A stretch of DNA of 19,458 nucleotides, taken from Candidatus Gerdarchaeota archaeon. Its GTDB lineage: Archaea; Asgardarchaeota; Heimdallarchaeia; JABLTI01. Positions within the stretch are counted from its first letter, which is position 1. Every line of letters begins with the position of its first letter. The stretch covers positions 1-19,458 of the forward strand of contig JAEORM010000137.1 of the NCBI GenBank assembly GCA_016840905.1, read 5' to 3'. Position numbers and translations under genes: made by a program. The notes under the pieces are model-generated. The model had not been told where the DNA came from. It did not search any database and saw nothing but the letters and a program-made list of their open reading frames with translations. Positions 8,423 to 15,628 of the stretch are shown in pieces.

Positions 8423-8433
8423 CCTATATAAGG
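8423..8433 (-). promoter_or_regulatory. candidate TATA box of the first ABC operon
   Basis: CCTATATAAGG is nearly self-complementary and is TTATATAGG on the minus strand. It is about 55 nt before the ATPase start, leaving a leader of about 30 nt. Confidence 0.45.
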
Positions 8434-8468
8434 CATTTTGAATAATTTTCTTTTCAAATGTAAAATTC

Positions 8469-8492
8469 TATTGACAAATAAAATTGTCAATA
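8469..8492. promoter_or_regulatory. perfect 9-bp inverted repeat, operator candidate
   Basis: TATTGACAA (8469-8477) and TTGTCAATA (8484-8492) are perfect reverse complements with a 6-bp ATAAAA spacer. The centre is about 50 bp upstream of the TATA box of the ABC operon. The dimension fits a dimeric winged-helix regulator; binding is inference. Confidence 0.45.
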
Positions 8493-8769
8493 AAAATTGG
8501 TTCTTATCTTTGCCATAATCAAGTTTAAATTATACACTACTTACAAGTTCGAGTACTCCTACAATGAAATTTGATTTTTCGATAAGAGAAATAGTTTGGA
8601 AAAACACCTAATAGCAAATAAATTGAATACTTTAAATAAAAAAAAGAAAAGAGTATTTTCTCTACTTTTTCACTAGTTTAACTTAAGATTTACTAAAAAA
8701 TGATGAAAAACAGTATATTTTGGTCTTTTATCAACTAAAATAATGCTTTTTTTGTAAAAAACAACGTTT
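8493..8769. other. non-coding stretch between divergent genes
   Basis: Together with the mapped sites on either side, this is part of a 513-bp gap between the ABC ATPase (-) and the small secreted protein (+). It is extremely AT-rich, with runs of A, and I see no ORF over 15 codons with a credible start and no RNA gene. Confidence 0.6.
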
Positions 8770-8813
8770 TGAAACTTAATTGAAACCCAAATGAAACCTA
8801 TTTTAAACCTTTA
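8770..8813 (+). repeat. four tandem 11-bp TGAAACNNNNN repeats
   Basis: AAAC recurs at 8772, 8783, 8794 and 8805, exactly 11 bp apart. The first three units read TGAAAC and the fourth TTAAAC. The last unit overlaps a TATA-like TTTTAAA (8801-8807) and the block lies about 70-115 bp upstream of ATG 8885. One-turn spacing puts all copies on one DNA face, as expected for a multimeric activator or repressor site. Confidence 0.5.
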
Positions 8814-8884
8814 AGACAAAGCTCTAACCATTATCAGAGATTGCTTAAGTATTTTGGTGAACTATGTAAACTTGTGATTTAAAA

Positions 8885-9322
8885 ATGAAAAAATCAATAC
8901 TCATACCAATAATAGCTATTAGCCTTCTTGCAATTGCTGCAGGAACAACTGTGGGATTAGTTTATGCTTTCTCCCCAAGTTCTGATGCTGTAGTAGAAGT
9001 AGTTAATGTTACCACTCAATCAGTTACAGATGAAGTTACTGTCGTTTTAAAATGTGAAGATAACGCAACCGGTAATCAAAATCAATTTAGATTCCGAAGA
9101 TCTTTTGCTTATATGCATCAATTCCAATTTAACAATTCATTAACAAATGAAACCATGTATCAAGAACAAATGCAAAACCAATGGCAACATCGTGTACAAG
9201 CTGGCAATACATTTACCTATCAATTCCATATTGAAGGACTTGAACATGGTCAAGTTTTACAATTAAGAATTGAATATAATAATGGCAAAGTCTTAATGTA
9301 TAAATTTACTGTAAACAGTTAA
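8885..9322 (+). CDS. small secreted or membrane-anchored protein, unknown function
   Basis: I do not recognise this 145-residue protein. Residues 1-28 are a signal-anchor: KKS, then a long hydrophobic run (ILIPIIAISLLAIAAGTTVGLVYAF). The mature part starts SPSSDAVVEV and has a beta-rich N-terminal half (VEVVNVTTQSVTDEVTVVLKC). A middle stretch (about 60-105) is unusually rich in Gln, Asn, Met, Phe and His, and the protein ends in two beta strands (VLQLRIEYNNGKVLMYKFTVNS). It has a single Cys near residue 57, so no internal disulfide. The beta pattern is compatible with a small Ig- or CARDB-like domain outside the membrane. Its start follows GTGATT, and a hairpin terminator ends it, so it is a single-gene unit. 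Upstream phased repeats suggest regulated expression. Confidence 0.7.
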   Translation: MKKSILIPIIAISLLAIAAGTTVGLVYAFSPSSDAVVEVVNVTTQSVTDEVTVVLKCEDNATGNQNQFRFRRSFAYMHQFQFNNSLTNETMYQEQMQNQWQHRVQAGNTFTYQFHIEGLEHGQVLQLRIEYNNGKVLMYKFTVNS

Positions 9323-9332
9323 TTGAAAAATG

Positions 9333-9372
9333 AAAAGGAATAGTTTGTTATTCCTTTTTCGCTTTATTTTTT
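9333..9372 (+). terminator. hairpin plus T-tract terminator after the small secreted protein
   Basis: AAAAGGAATA (9333-9342) and TATTCCTTTT (9349-9358) form a perfect 10-bp stem with loop GTTTGT. It is followed by TTCGC and a T-rich run through about 9373. It lies just after the stop at 9322. Confidence 0.65.
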
Positions 9373-9435
9373 TTCATAAATCAAATTTAATCTACTTACC
9401 AATTTATTGATTTTGTAATAATATAATTTACTAAA

Positions 9436-10434
9436 TCAAGATAGAATATATTCCTTATACTTACCTTGACATGGTGATGTATCACAAAGAAAAATCTTAC
9501 TTGATCCTATTTCATGGATCCATGCCCAACAAGTTGTTAAAGGTAATATTTGATCATCGTATTTTTCTTGAACATGTGGGCAAAGTTCCACTTCATGTGT
9601 TCGTTGAAGTTCTTGAACCTTTTGAAGATTTATTATACCCTTATTTTTAAGCATATACTCATTTAGATAATCTATCCTATCAGTGCTATGTTTAGGTTTT
9701 CTAGGAGTAATTTCATCAAAATCAGAAGAGAAATAATGGTTTGCTATAGCAACAAATTCATCTTTGAAATAAGTTGTTACTTTCATTACTTGGCAAGCTT
9801 CTATTCGAGCAATGGTGTTATTCTTATCAGCTACCAGATAATTATTACCAATTACATGTGGTATTCTTTCAAGAAAATTTACTGCTTCCTGTGCTGTTTT
9901 ACAATTATCTAGTATCCACCGAATTATTAAATGACTGACAAGTCCTGGTTGAAAATTACCCCAAATGCAGTTTGATTCACTGATAACTACTCCAGCTTTA
10001 TTAAAGCCCCCTAGTCTACCAATAATTGTATCACAAAATCCCAAACTTGGTATTTTCTTATTCGGGTATGTTTTGAATATAAAATTGTAAGGTATGGTAT
10101 CTTGGAACCAATCCAAACTTCGAGCAAAAAACATTGTATCGTCATGAGTAAAATTACTTGGGACAGCAAAAATTGTACAATTTTTTTGAAATCTTGCACT
10201 GATATCTGAAACAAGAAGATTTTCATAATCAATATTTCCTCCATCAACTATTCCATCTATTTCTTGCATAATTTCCGGAAAGAATTGTCTTACTTCATTA
10301 AGACACTCATAAGCAAAATCAATTTGTTCTTTTGAATACTTTTCTGAAAAATAATCAGAAAAATAAACTTTATACTGCTTCCCTAACAGAACACCAATAT
10401 CATAATAACTTCCTTCTAGAGTTAATTCTATCAT
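9436..10434 (-). CDS. C45/acyl-transferase-like Ntn amide hydrolase
   Basis: This 332-residue protein resembles the acyl-CoA:6-aminopenicillanic acid acyltransferase (peptidase C45) group. The N-terminal GSYYDIGVLLGKQY block and the ISARFQKNCTIFAVPS block are characteristic. Cys86 in KNCTIF is the expected nucleophile exposed by self-cleavage of the proenzyme. Downstream are FFARSLDW, a GRLGGFNKAGVVISES strand pair, NYLVADKNNTIARIEA and the IANHYFS block that follow in such enzymes. Family members cleave linear amides or transfer acyl chains; they are often inactive on penicillin, and the real substrate here is unknown. It starts at ATG 10434 after AAAGGATG. It lies between two exporter operons, same strand, but has its own TATA-like box at 10501-10507. 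No signal peptide is seen, so it is cytosolic. Confidence 0.78.
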   Translation of the reverse strand: MIELTLEGSYYDIGVLLGKQYKVYFSDYFSEKYSKEQIDFAYECLNEVRQFFPEIMQEIDGIVDGGNIDYENLLVSDISARFQKNCTIFAVPSNFTHDDTMFFARSLDWFQDTIPYNFIFKTYPNKKIPSLGFCDTIIGRLGGFNKAGVVISESNCIWGNFQPGLVSHLIIRWILDNCKTAQEAVNFLERIPHVIGNNYLVADKNNTIARIEACQVMKVTTYFKDEFVAIANHYFSSDFDEITPRKPKHSTDRIDYLNEYMLKNKGIINLQKVQELQRTHEVELCPHVQEKYDDQILPLTTCWAWIHEIGSSKIFLCDTSPCQGKYKEYILS

Positions 10435-10436
10435 TT

Positions 10437-10461
10437 TTTTACATCCTTTTAAGGTGTAAAA
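10437..10461 (-). promoter_or_regulatory. inverted repeat overlapping the Shine-Dalgarno of the C45 gene
   Basis: TTTTACATCC (10437-10446) and GGTGTAAAA (10453-10461) pair with one bulged base around a 6-nt loop. On the minus strand the start-proximal arm contains GGATGTAA, so the GGATG Shine-Dalgarno lies within the stem. It resembles the element before the DinB-like gene. Confidence 0.35.
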
Positions 10462-10500
10462 TTAACAATTCTCGTGCATTATATTAACATTATCAGTAAA

Positions 10501-10507
10501 ATTTATA
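10501..10507 (-). promoter_or_regulatory. TATA-like box of the C45 gene
   Basis: On the minus strand CTATAAAT lies about 70 nt upstream of ATG 10434. It would leave a leader of about 40 nt. Confidence 0.35.
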
Positions 10508-10558
10508 GATAAAATCAAAAGCAAATCTTAATTTTGAAAAAAAGAAATTTTGAGCAAT

Positions 10559-11434
10559 TTAGTATTGCCCAATAGTTCCTAAAGCGCGTAATCTCTTTTC
10601 TATAGCACCAAAGGATTTCATACCAATTATTAAAACGATAATTCCTAATACAACCATTATTCCAAGGTAAATATAGGTCATTTTGTCAGTACCGAACATG
10701 AAAGCATTTCGAAATCCTTCAATTCCATAGGTAAGAGGATTACCATAGGCTAAATATTGTAAGTATGTAGGCATTGTTACAATAGGATAAGTTACAGGGG
10801 TAATTATTGATAATAACACATCAATGAACATCACTGCACGGTATCCTTGTTTTTGCCATAAGACAAAACCACTGAGTATCATTGCAAAGCCTTGTATTAA
10901 TAGTAATGAAATCAAGAGGAACAATAGCGATATTAGCAAATCAGTGAATTTGAATAGGTTCCAATACCAAACGATGATTATTCCCATTTGGATCATTAAA
11001 CCTATGGAATTTTGCATTATTGTCTTGAGGGCATTTCCAAAGATTATAGTAACTCTGCTAACAGGTGTGACATACAATATTTCAAATGTTCCTGTCCATT
11101 CTTCGCGTCTAATACTATAAGCTGTTCCCCAAAGTGTTATACCGAAGAACACATTGAAGACTAGTCCCAATGATGTATAGACCCATATATCTGATGTACC
11201 AGTTAATGCTTGTAATTGTTCGCTAAATCTACCACCTATCAAGGCTGAACCATAGATTAATTGTGGTAGGAGCCACATGACTGGGGCAACAGCGTAATAT
11301 AAGAGTGATAATGGATATCGTAGTTCTATTCGCCAGCGTTTTTCTGCAAGAGCCCAAACTGAGCGAAGCTCACCAAAGAACCATTTGATATTTCGTTTTT
11401 GAAAGTCATCTTTTTGTTTTATTTGTACAGTCAT
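10559..11434 (-). CDS. ABC-2 permease, second subunit of the three-gene exporter
   Basis: This 291-residue membrane protein has about six hydrophobic segments after a cytosolic lead of about 40 residues. The RRNIK/WALAEKRWRIELRYPLSL region is the N-terminal amphipathic stretch of ABC-2 permeases. The block YSIRREEWTGTFEILYVTPVSR (about 106-127) matches the conserved reentrant/coupling segment in which a membrane-edge E-TGT-E element meets the ATPase. The last 30 residues are cytosolic. ATG 11434 has the strong site AGAGGTGA directly upstream, 12 nt after the preceding permease ends, so translation is probably linked. Together with 11447-12445 it would make a heteromeric pore. A T7 run on the same strand follows the stop. 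Substrate unknown. Confidence 0.85.
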   Translation of the reverse strand: MTVQIKQKDDFQKRNIKWFFGELRSVWALAEKRWRIELRYPLSLLYYAVAPVMWLLPQLIYGSALIGGRFSEQLQALTGTSDIWVYTSLGLVFNVFFGITLWGTAYSIRREEWTGTFEILYVTPVSRVTIIFGNALKTIMQNSIGLMIQMGIIIVWYWNLFKFTDLLISLLFLLISLLLIQGFAMILSGFVLWQKQGYRAVMFIDVLLSIITPVTYPIVTMPTYLQYLAYGNPLTYGIEGFRNAFMFGTDKMTYIYLGIMVVLGIIVLIIGMKSFGAIEKRLRALGTIGQY

Positions 11435-11446
11435 TTTTTATCACCT

Positions 11447-12445
11447 CTAAAAGGCTCCAAGATCGCCTTTTTTCAAGGTCTTTCTTTCTGCTAGATGAAA
11501 GAAAAGATAACCAACAATCCAAAATGCAACATCAATAGCTACCAATATTCCTACCATGTAAAGCATATTGATTACTGAATCATTTGTCATTAAGAGGAAT
11601 CTTACTGCAGTCAATCCCCAAGTAAATGGTATGATAACTGCTATCCATCTTGCCCAGTTTGGTAATACTTGCATGGGATACCTTATTGGTGAACAGATAT
11701 AGAGTGCATTGTCAACAAATTCAGTCAATACACCTGGTTCTTTAAAGACCAAGATGATTGCTGCGAATGCAAAGCTGAATCCATATAGACCTATGATAAC
11801 TAGGATCAACACAAGCAAGGTCATTACAACATCAACAAAGGTTACTTGCCAACTAACAAAAATTGATAGTATAGCAAATTGACCTATTATTTCAATTAAT
11901 GACCAAATTGTGCTACCAAGAGATGCTCCTATCATTAAATTTATTCTTGAAATAGGGGCAAGCCAAAGGTATTGTAAAGTACCACTGTGTTGTTCCCAAC
12001 GCAAAGCATTTCCTGCACCCCATATAGCACTATCAAGAATGTTCCACATGAGGGCACCAATGAAGATGAATTCTAAGACACTTGCAGTTCCAGTATATTG
12101 AGCAAAATTTTCACTTTGCAAACTATCACCAAGTAAAGCTTGCCCTTGGAATACAAAAGGCACAAGCCACATTAAAGGCATGAGTGTCCAAAAGATAATC
12201 TCCCAAGGATATCTGATGATCATTAGCATTTCTTTCTTTGCGATTAAAAACGCAGTACTCATTGAATATTTGATTGATTTCAATATTGAAGCTAGCTTGT
12301 TGGTCTTTTTGATTTGCAATGGAATGTTGTCAATTTCAGTTTCAATTATATCCTCTTGATTCAACTCTTCAATTTCTTCTTCAATTTCAGAGTAAATCTG
12401 AGGGGTGATTTGTGAAGTTTCACAAATTTCTTCAGTTGATTTCAA
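11447..12445 (-). CDS. ABC-2 permease with acidic N-terminal extension (TTG start)
   Basis: This 332-residue permease has an acidic cytosolic head of about 60 residues (runs such as EIEEEIEELNQEDIIETE), then about six membrane segments. As in its neighbour, the conserved segment LRWEQHSGTLQYLWLAPISR (about 147-166) follows the second segment and marks the ABC-2 permease family. The start is TTG at 12445. AAGGTGA lies 7 nt upstream and no ATG occurs until residue 62, within the first membrane approach, so the TTG is well supported. The homologous neighbour begins near the equivalent of residue 60, so the acidic head is an addition. It could dock a partner, but that is inference. A short GC-rich hairpin lies in the 100-nt gap before it. 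Confidence 0.85.
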   Translation of the reverse strand: MKSTEEICETSQITPQIYSEIEEEIEELNQEDIIETEIDNIPLQIKKTNKLASILKSIKYSMSTAFLIAKKEMLMIIRYPWEIIFWTLMPLMWLVPFVFQGQALLGDSLQSENFAQYTGTASVLEFIFIGALMWNILDSAIWGAGNALRWEQHSGTLQYLWLAPISRINLMIGASLGSTIWSLIEIIGQFAILSIFVSWQVTFVDVVMTLLVLILVIIGLYGFSFAFAAIILVFKEPGVLTEFVDNALYICSPIRYPMQVLPNWARWIAVIIPFTWGLTAVRFLLMTNDSVINMLYMVGILVAIDVAFWIVGYLFFHLAERKTLKKGDLGAF

Positions 12446-12478
12446 TTTTTTTCACCTTAATTTTTACTTTGTTCTTGC

Positions 12479-12493
12479 CCCTCATCCGGAGGG
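12479..12493. promoter_or_regulatory. short GC-rich hairpin in an intercistronic gap
   Basis: CCCTC (12479-12483) pairs with GAGGG (12489-12493) around a 5-nt loop in the gap between ATPase and permease. There is no T-tract after it on the minus strand. It might affect mRNA stability or relative expression. Confidence 0.25.
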
Positions 12494-12545
12494 AACGTCT
12501 ATTTTCCAACCCATTTGTAATATGAAAGATAAAGCAGAGGAGTTA

Positions 12546-13631
12546 TTAATCCAATCCTTCTGCATCATCCTCAAGTTTTCTACCAGTAAGTTTGAGGAAT
12601 ACATCCTCTAAAGTAGCAACTTTCAAATTGAATTCATCAACATGAATACCAGCATCATAGACAGTTTGTAATGCTAGATTGGCTACTTCTGATCCATTTT
12701 CAATTTCAATATCAGTAAAGAAGAATTCATCATCTTGAGAGAATGTTATTTTCCCAACATTTGATAATTCAGAAAATAATTCATTGGGAATCCGTTCTCG
12801 AGATTGAATCTTAAGAATATGTTTTTGCTTAAGATTGAGTTTCAATCTTTCAGGAGTATTAAGAGCGATAATTTGTCCTTTGTTGATCAAAGCAATTCTA
12901 TCGCAAAGCTCATCGAGAATGTCCATGTTGTGTGTACAGAGCAAAATTGTTTTGTGTTGTTTTTCTTGTAGTTCCTCTTTCAAGAATTTTCTGAATTCTT
13001 TACTTGCTCGAGGATCCAATCCACGTTCTGCTTCATCAACCAATAAGATTGGTGGATCATGGACAAGAGCACGACAGAAAGCAACTTTCATCTTCTGACC
13101 AGTACTCAATTTTTCGACTAATTCATCTTTTTTATCCATAAGATTGAATATTTTGATGAGAGCTAATGCGCGACGTTCTGCTTCTTTTTTACTAAGATGA
13201 TATAACCTACCAAAGAAGACCAGATTCTCAAAAGGAGTCATTTTCCAATAGAGCGATCTTTCACCACCTGTAACTAACCCAATTGACGATCTTACAGGTG
13301 TAGGATTATTACGAACATCATAACCATTAACTTTAATTTCACCAGTATCTGGTAACACTAAAGTTGAGAGAACCTTCGTTAGAGTTGTTTTACCAGCACC
13401 ATTAGGTCCTAAAAGGCCAAATATTTCTCCACACTTTATTTCTAAACTTATACTATTCAAAGCGTGAATATGTTTGATCTTTTTCTTAAAGAGCAGTCCT
13501 TTTTTGTAAAAGGTCTCTGTAATAGTTGACTCTTCATCATCTGTTCCATTATCTTTAAAGTTCTTCTGGATTAATCGAAGCTTTCTTTTTACTGATACAT
13601 ATTTTTTAGAGATATTTTTTATTTCAATCAT
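12546..13631 (-). CDS. ABC exporter ATP-binding protein (361 aa)
   Basis: This ATPase opens the three-gene exporter operon. Walker A is GPNGAGKTT (75-83), the signature is LSTGQKMKV (175-183), Walker B is ILLVDEA (195-201) and the H-loop is CTHNM (232-236). Between the first strand (residues 2-11) and the second (from about 56) lies a Lys- and Asp-rich insert of about 40 residues, a feature of one ABC-2 branch. The Q-loop position reads GLVTGGERSLYW (118-129), like the ERSFYW pattern of that branch, without Gln. The Walker B motif is followed by AER rather than the usual PT(x): the invariant proline is Ala201. The C-terminal 120 residues form the regulatory domain common to exporter ATPases, ending in LEDVFLKLTGRKLEDD. 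ATG 13631 follows GTGAT. Confidence 0.9.
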   Translation of the reverse strand: MIEIKNISKKYVSVKRKLRLIQKNFKDNGTDDEESTITETFYKKGLLFKKKIKHIHALNSISLEIKCGEIFGLLGPNGAGKTTLTKVLSTLVLPDTGEIKVNGYDVRNNPTPVRSSIGLVTGGERSLYWKMTPFENLVFFGRLYHLSKKEAERRALALIKIFNLMDKKDELVEKLSTGQKMKVAFCRALVHDPPILLVDEAERGLDPRASKEFRKFLKEELQEKQHKTILLCTHNMDILDELCDRIALINKGQIIALNTPERLKLNLKQKHILKIQSRERIPNELFSELSNVGKITFSQDDEFFFTDIEIENGSEVANLALQTVYDAGIHVDEFNLKVATLEDVFLKLTGRKLEDDAEGLD

Positions 13632-14140
13632 TTTTTATCACATTCTTTTTTATTCGAAATGTTTTGTTTTCGTTTTTCGTCTATTATTTTAATAGGACCC
13701 ATAACCAGTTCTTTTCCAATAGGAAAGGATTATTCAATCAAAGTATCACCTTTTAGTACCGTTTTCTGGGAGAGCAATTCTTACCAGCTAATGGATAATC
13801 TAGCACAGGATATCTTGATTTGATTGCAATTTTCTTGGAAATTCTTTTTGATTCCAGGAAATATTCTTTTAATTGACACATTTTTTTCACATTTTTTTAC
13901 TGATTTTTTTTCCACACATACAGATTTCTGTGGTGTTTTCAATAGACCTAATTTCCATTGGCGACTTCCTAAGATGAATAAAAACAAGAAAGAAAGATTG
14001 CTTGCTGCTTTTCCAAAATTAACCTTCTATTGGATCTGTTTTAGAAAAACACCAAATAAACCAGAGGTTCCTTGCCCATCAAATGAAGTCGCTTTCACAC
14101 ATGCTAACTGTTAAGTATAATTTAGTTCAATCTTATACTG
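13632..14140. other. non-coding stretch upstream of the second ABC operon
   Basis: About 500 bp before the structured island have no gene I can support. A 96-codon plus-strand frame (13824-14114) and a 68-codon minus-strand frame overlap here, but their composition (runs of Phe, His, Cys; no family) and lack of ribosome-binding sites argue against coding. It contains phased T-tracts at 13881-13911 and an imperfect inverted repeat CTTTTCC/GGAAAGG (13711-13728) nearer the ABC start. Confidence 0.6.
13877..13911. repeat. tandem CACATTTTTTT repeats, phased T-tracts
   Basis: CACATTTTTTT occurs twice in direct succession (13877-13887 and 13888-13898), followed by a T8 run at 13904-13911. The T-tracts start 11 and 12 bp apart, close to one helical turn, so the DNA may be intrinsically curved. 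The role is unknown. Confidence 0.45.
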
Positions 14141-14197
14141 TTTGGATTTGTTACCAAACAACCAATGATTGCCTAACTACACTGACTCAGAAGTAAT

Positions 14198-14300
14198 AGC
14201 ATGCGCTTGCCAAGCGCGCAATATCGTGGGTTCTAAGCATGCCCACCATTGCGATACTAAATTTTTTGGACATTACAGTTCCTCTAATCGCTTTCAGCGA
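14198..14300 (+). ncRNA. GC-rich stem-loop cluster, tRNA-Gly-like; candidate structured RNA or decayed tRNA
   Basis: In an AT-rich region, 14198-14253 is about 57% GC. A 5-bp stem TGCGC/GCGCG (14202-14206 with 14214-14218) closes the 7-nt loop TTGCCAA, as in a tRNA-Gly(GCC) anticodon arm. A second long stem pairs CGCAAT+GTGGG (14217-14222, 14226-14230) with CCCAC+ATTGCG (14242-14246, 14248-14253). Its 11-nt loop begins TTCTAA, like a B-box but four bases too long. A third hairpin is TCGCT-TTC-AGCGA (14288-14300). No good D-arm or 5' acceptor strand was found, so it is not a functional canonical tRNA by eye. It could be a tRNA relic, an attachment-site remnant, or a separate ncRNA. Confidence 0.4.
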
Positions 14301-14406
14301 GCTTATCCTTTATAATTTTTTCTATCAGATATTTTATTAAGAATTAATTCTCATATTGTTAAGAATATCTTTAAACAATTTATGCCTAGAATCTATTGGT
14401 GGAGTT

Positions 14407-15525
14407 ATGAATAAACGAGTTTTAATGGCAATAATTTTATGTTCAACGTTTTCTTCCAATTTTTTATTTGTTCTAGGCTCTAATAATATAGTAAAGATTG
14501 ATTTGATTGAAATTGGTCATGTAGAAACAAATGGTCAAGCAATAACTGTTTATGTTGAAGGTGATTTAGTTTTTATTTTAGATCCTGCTGATTACAACCC
14601 TGAAGGATTGGTTATAATCAATGTATCAGATCCATACAATCCTGAAAAAATTTCATCTTATTATGATGGTGGATTACCCTATGATGTTTTATCAAAAGAT
14701 TTCATCGTATATGTTGCTGATGGTGAAGATGGAGTAGAAATCTTCAATATTTCTAATCCTGCAAATCCAATTAAAATTGCTTCCTATGATGATGGGGGGA
14801 TGTCAACAGATCTTGAGCTTGTGGATGATTTATTATTTGTTGCAGATTGGTTTGATGGTTTGGAAATACTCAATGTCTCCAATCCTCAAACTCCTATCGA
14901 AATAGCTCAATATTCGAGTTATCAATTGTGTTGTGTTCAAGTAAGTATTGAAAATAATATTGCTTGTATAACTGATCATAAAGATAGTTATACTAGTATT
15001 AGATTGCTTGATATCTCTAATCCTTTAGCTATTACCACATTAGACACTTATAGTCCTACAAACATTGATTTCTGGGATCCAAAAATCTATGGTAATTTTG
15101 TTTATTCTGGCAATCATAATCTTGAAGGTGAGGACATTTATATTATTAACATAACAAATCCTTCTTCTATTCAAGAACTAAATTCCTTTAGTATTGGCAG
15201 TTATACTCATTCAATTTTTCTTCAAAATAATATTGCTTATTTAGCTGATTATGAAGCAGGAGTAAATATCATAAATATTACAGATCCCATGAACCCTGTT
15301 AAAATTGGTAATTTTTATGATGGTGGTCATAGCAAAGATATTCATATAGAAAATGATTTGATATTTGTTGCTAATATAGAAGATGGTCTTGAGATTCTTC
15401 AACAAACTTTTACTACTGTAAGAGTTAATGCTAATTTCACTTTAATAGGAATAATCAGCTTAGTTGGTTTCATAGTTTACTTAAAATTAACTAAAAACTA
15501 TATAAAAAGTAATTGTAAAAGATAG
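14407..15525 (+). CDS. LVIVD-repeat beta-propeller surface protein
   Basis: This is a 372-residue secreted repeat protein. An N-terminal signal sequence (MNKRVLMAIILC...) is followed by about six repeats. Each follows the pattern YDGG-xxx-D, two hydrophobic strands, FVAD, DGLEILNISNP and a final NPIKI-Y. That is the LVIVD repeat, expected to fold as a beta-propeller. The last repeat is followed by a hydrophobic segment (FTLIGIISLVGFIVYLKL) and a basic tail, so the propeller is probably held on the outer face of the membrane. The ATG 14407 start follows GGTGGAG; a TTG at 14356 would only add a non-signal-like lead. TTTATAA at about 14309-14316 may be the promoter. Such propellers bind proteins or glycans; the ligand is unknown. 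Confidence 0.82.
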   Translation: MNKRVLMAIILCSTFSSNFLFVLGSNNIVKIDLIEIGHVETNGQAITVYVEGDLVFILDPADYNPEGLVIINVSDPYNPEKISSYYDGGLPYDVLSKDFIVYVADGEDGVEIFNISNPANPIKIASYDDGGMSTDLELVDDLLFVADWFDGLEILNVSNPQTPIEIAQYSSYQLCCVQVSIENNIACITDHKDSYTSIRLLDISNPLAITTLDTYSPTNIDFWDPKIYGNFVYSGNHNLEGEDIYIINITNPSSIQELNSFSIGSYTHSIFLQNNIAYLADYEAGVNIINITDPMNPVKIGNFYDGGHSKDIHIENDLIFVANIEDGLEILQQTFTTVRVNANFTLIGIISLVGFIVYLKLTKNYIKSNCKR

Positions 15526-15628
15526 TTAGATTGCTATTGGTAAATATAAACGAATAGTTTTATTAAAATCAATAACAATAACACTCTAATATTAATTTGA
15601 AATTGATTTGAGAAAAAGAGGATAGAAA

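Noticed and set aside
13824..14114. 96-codon plus-strand frame and the overlapping 68-codon minus-strand frame
   Set aside because: Phe/His/Cys-rich composition unlike neighbouring genes, no ribosome-binding site, no family resemblance, and the T-tract repeats explain the Phe runs.
14155..14255. functional canonical tRNA-Gly
   Set aside because: The T-loop is four bases too long, position 57 is T not purine, no 5' acceptor strand pairs fully and no D-arm closes, so only a tRNA-like or decayed element is claimed.
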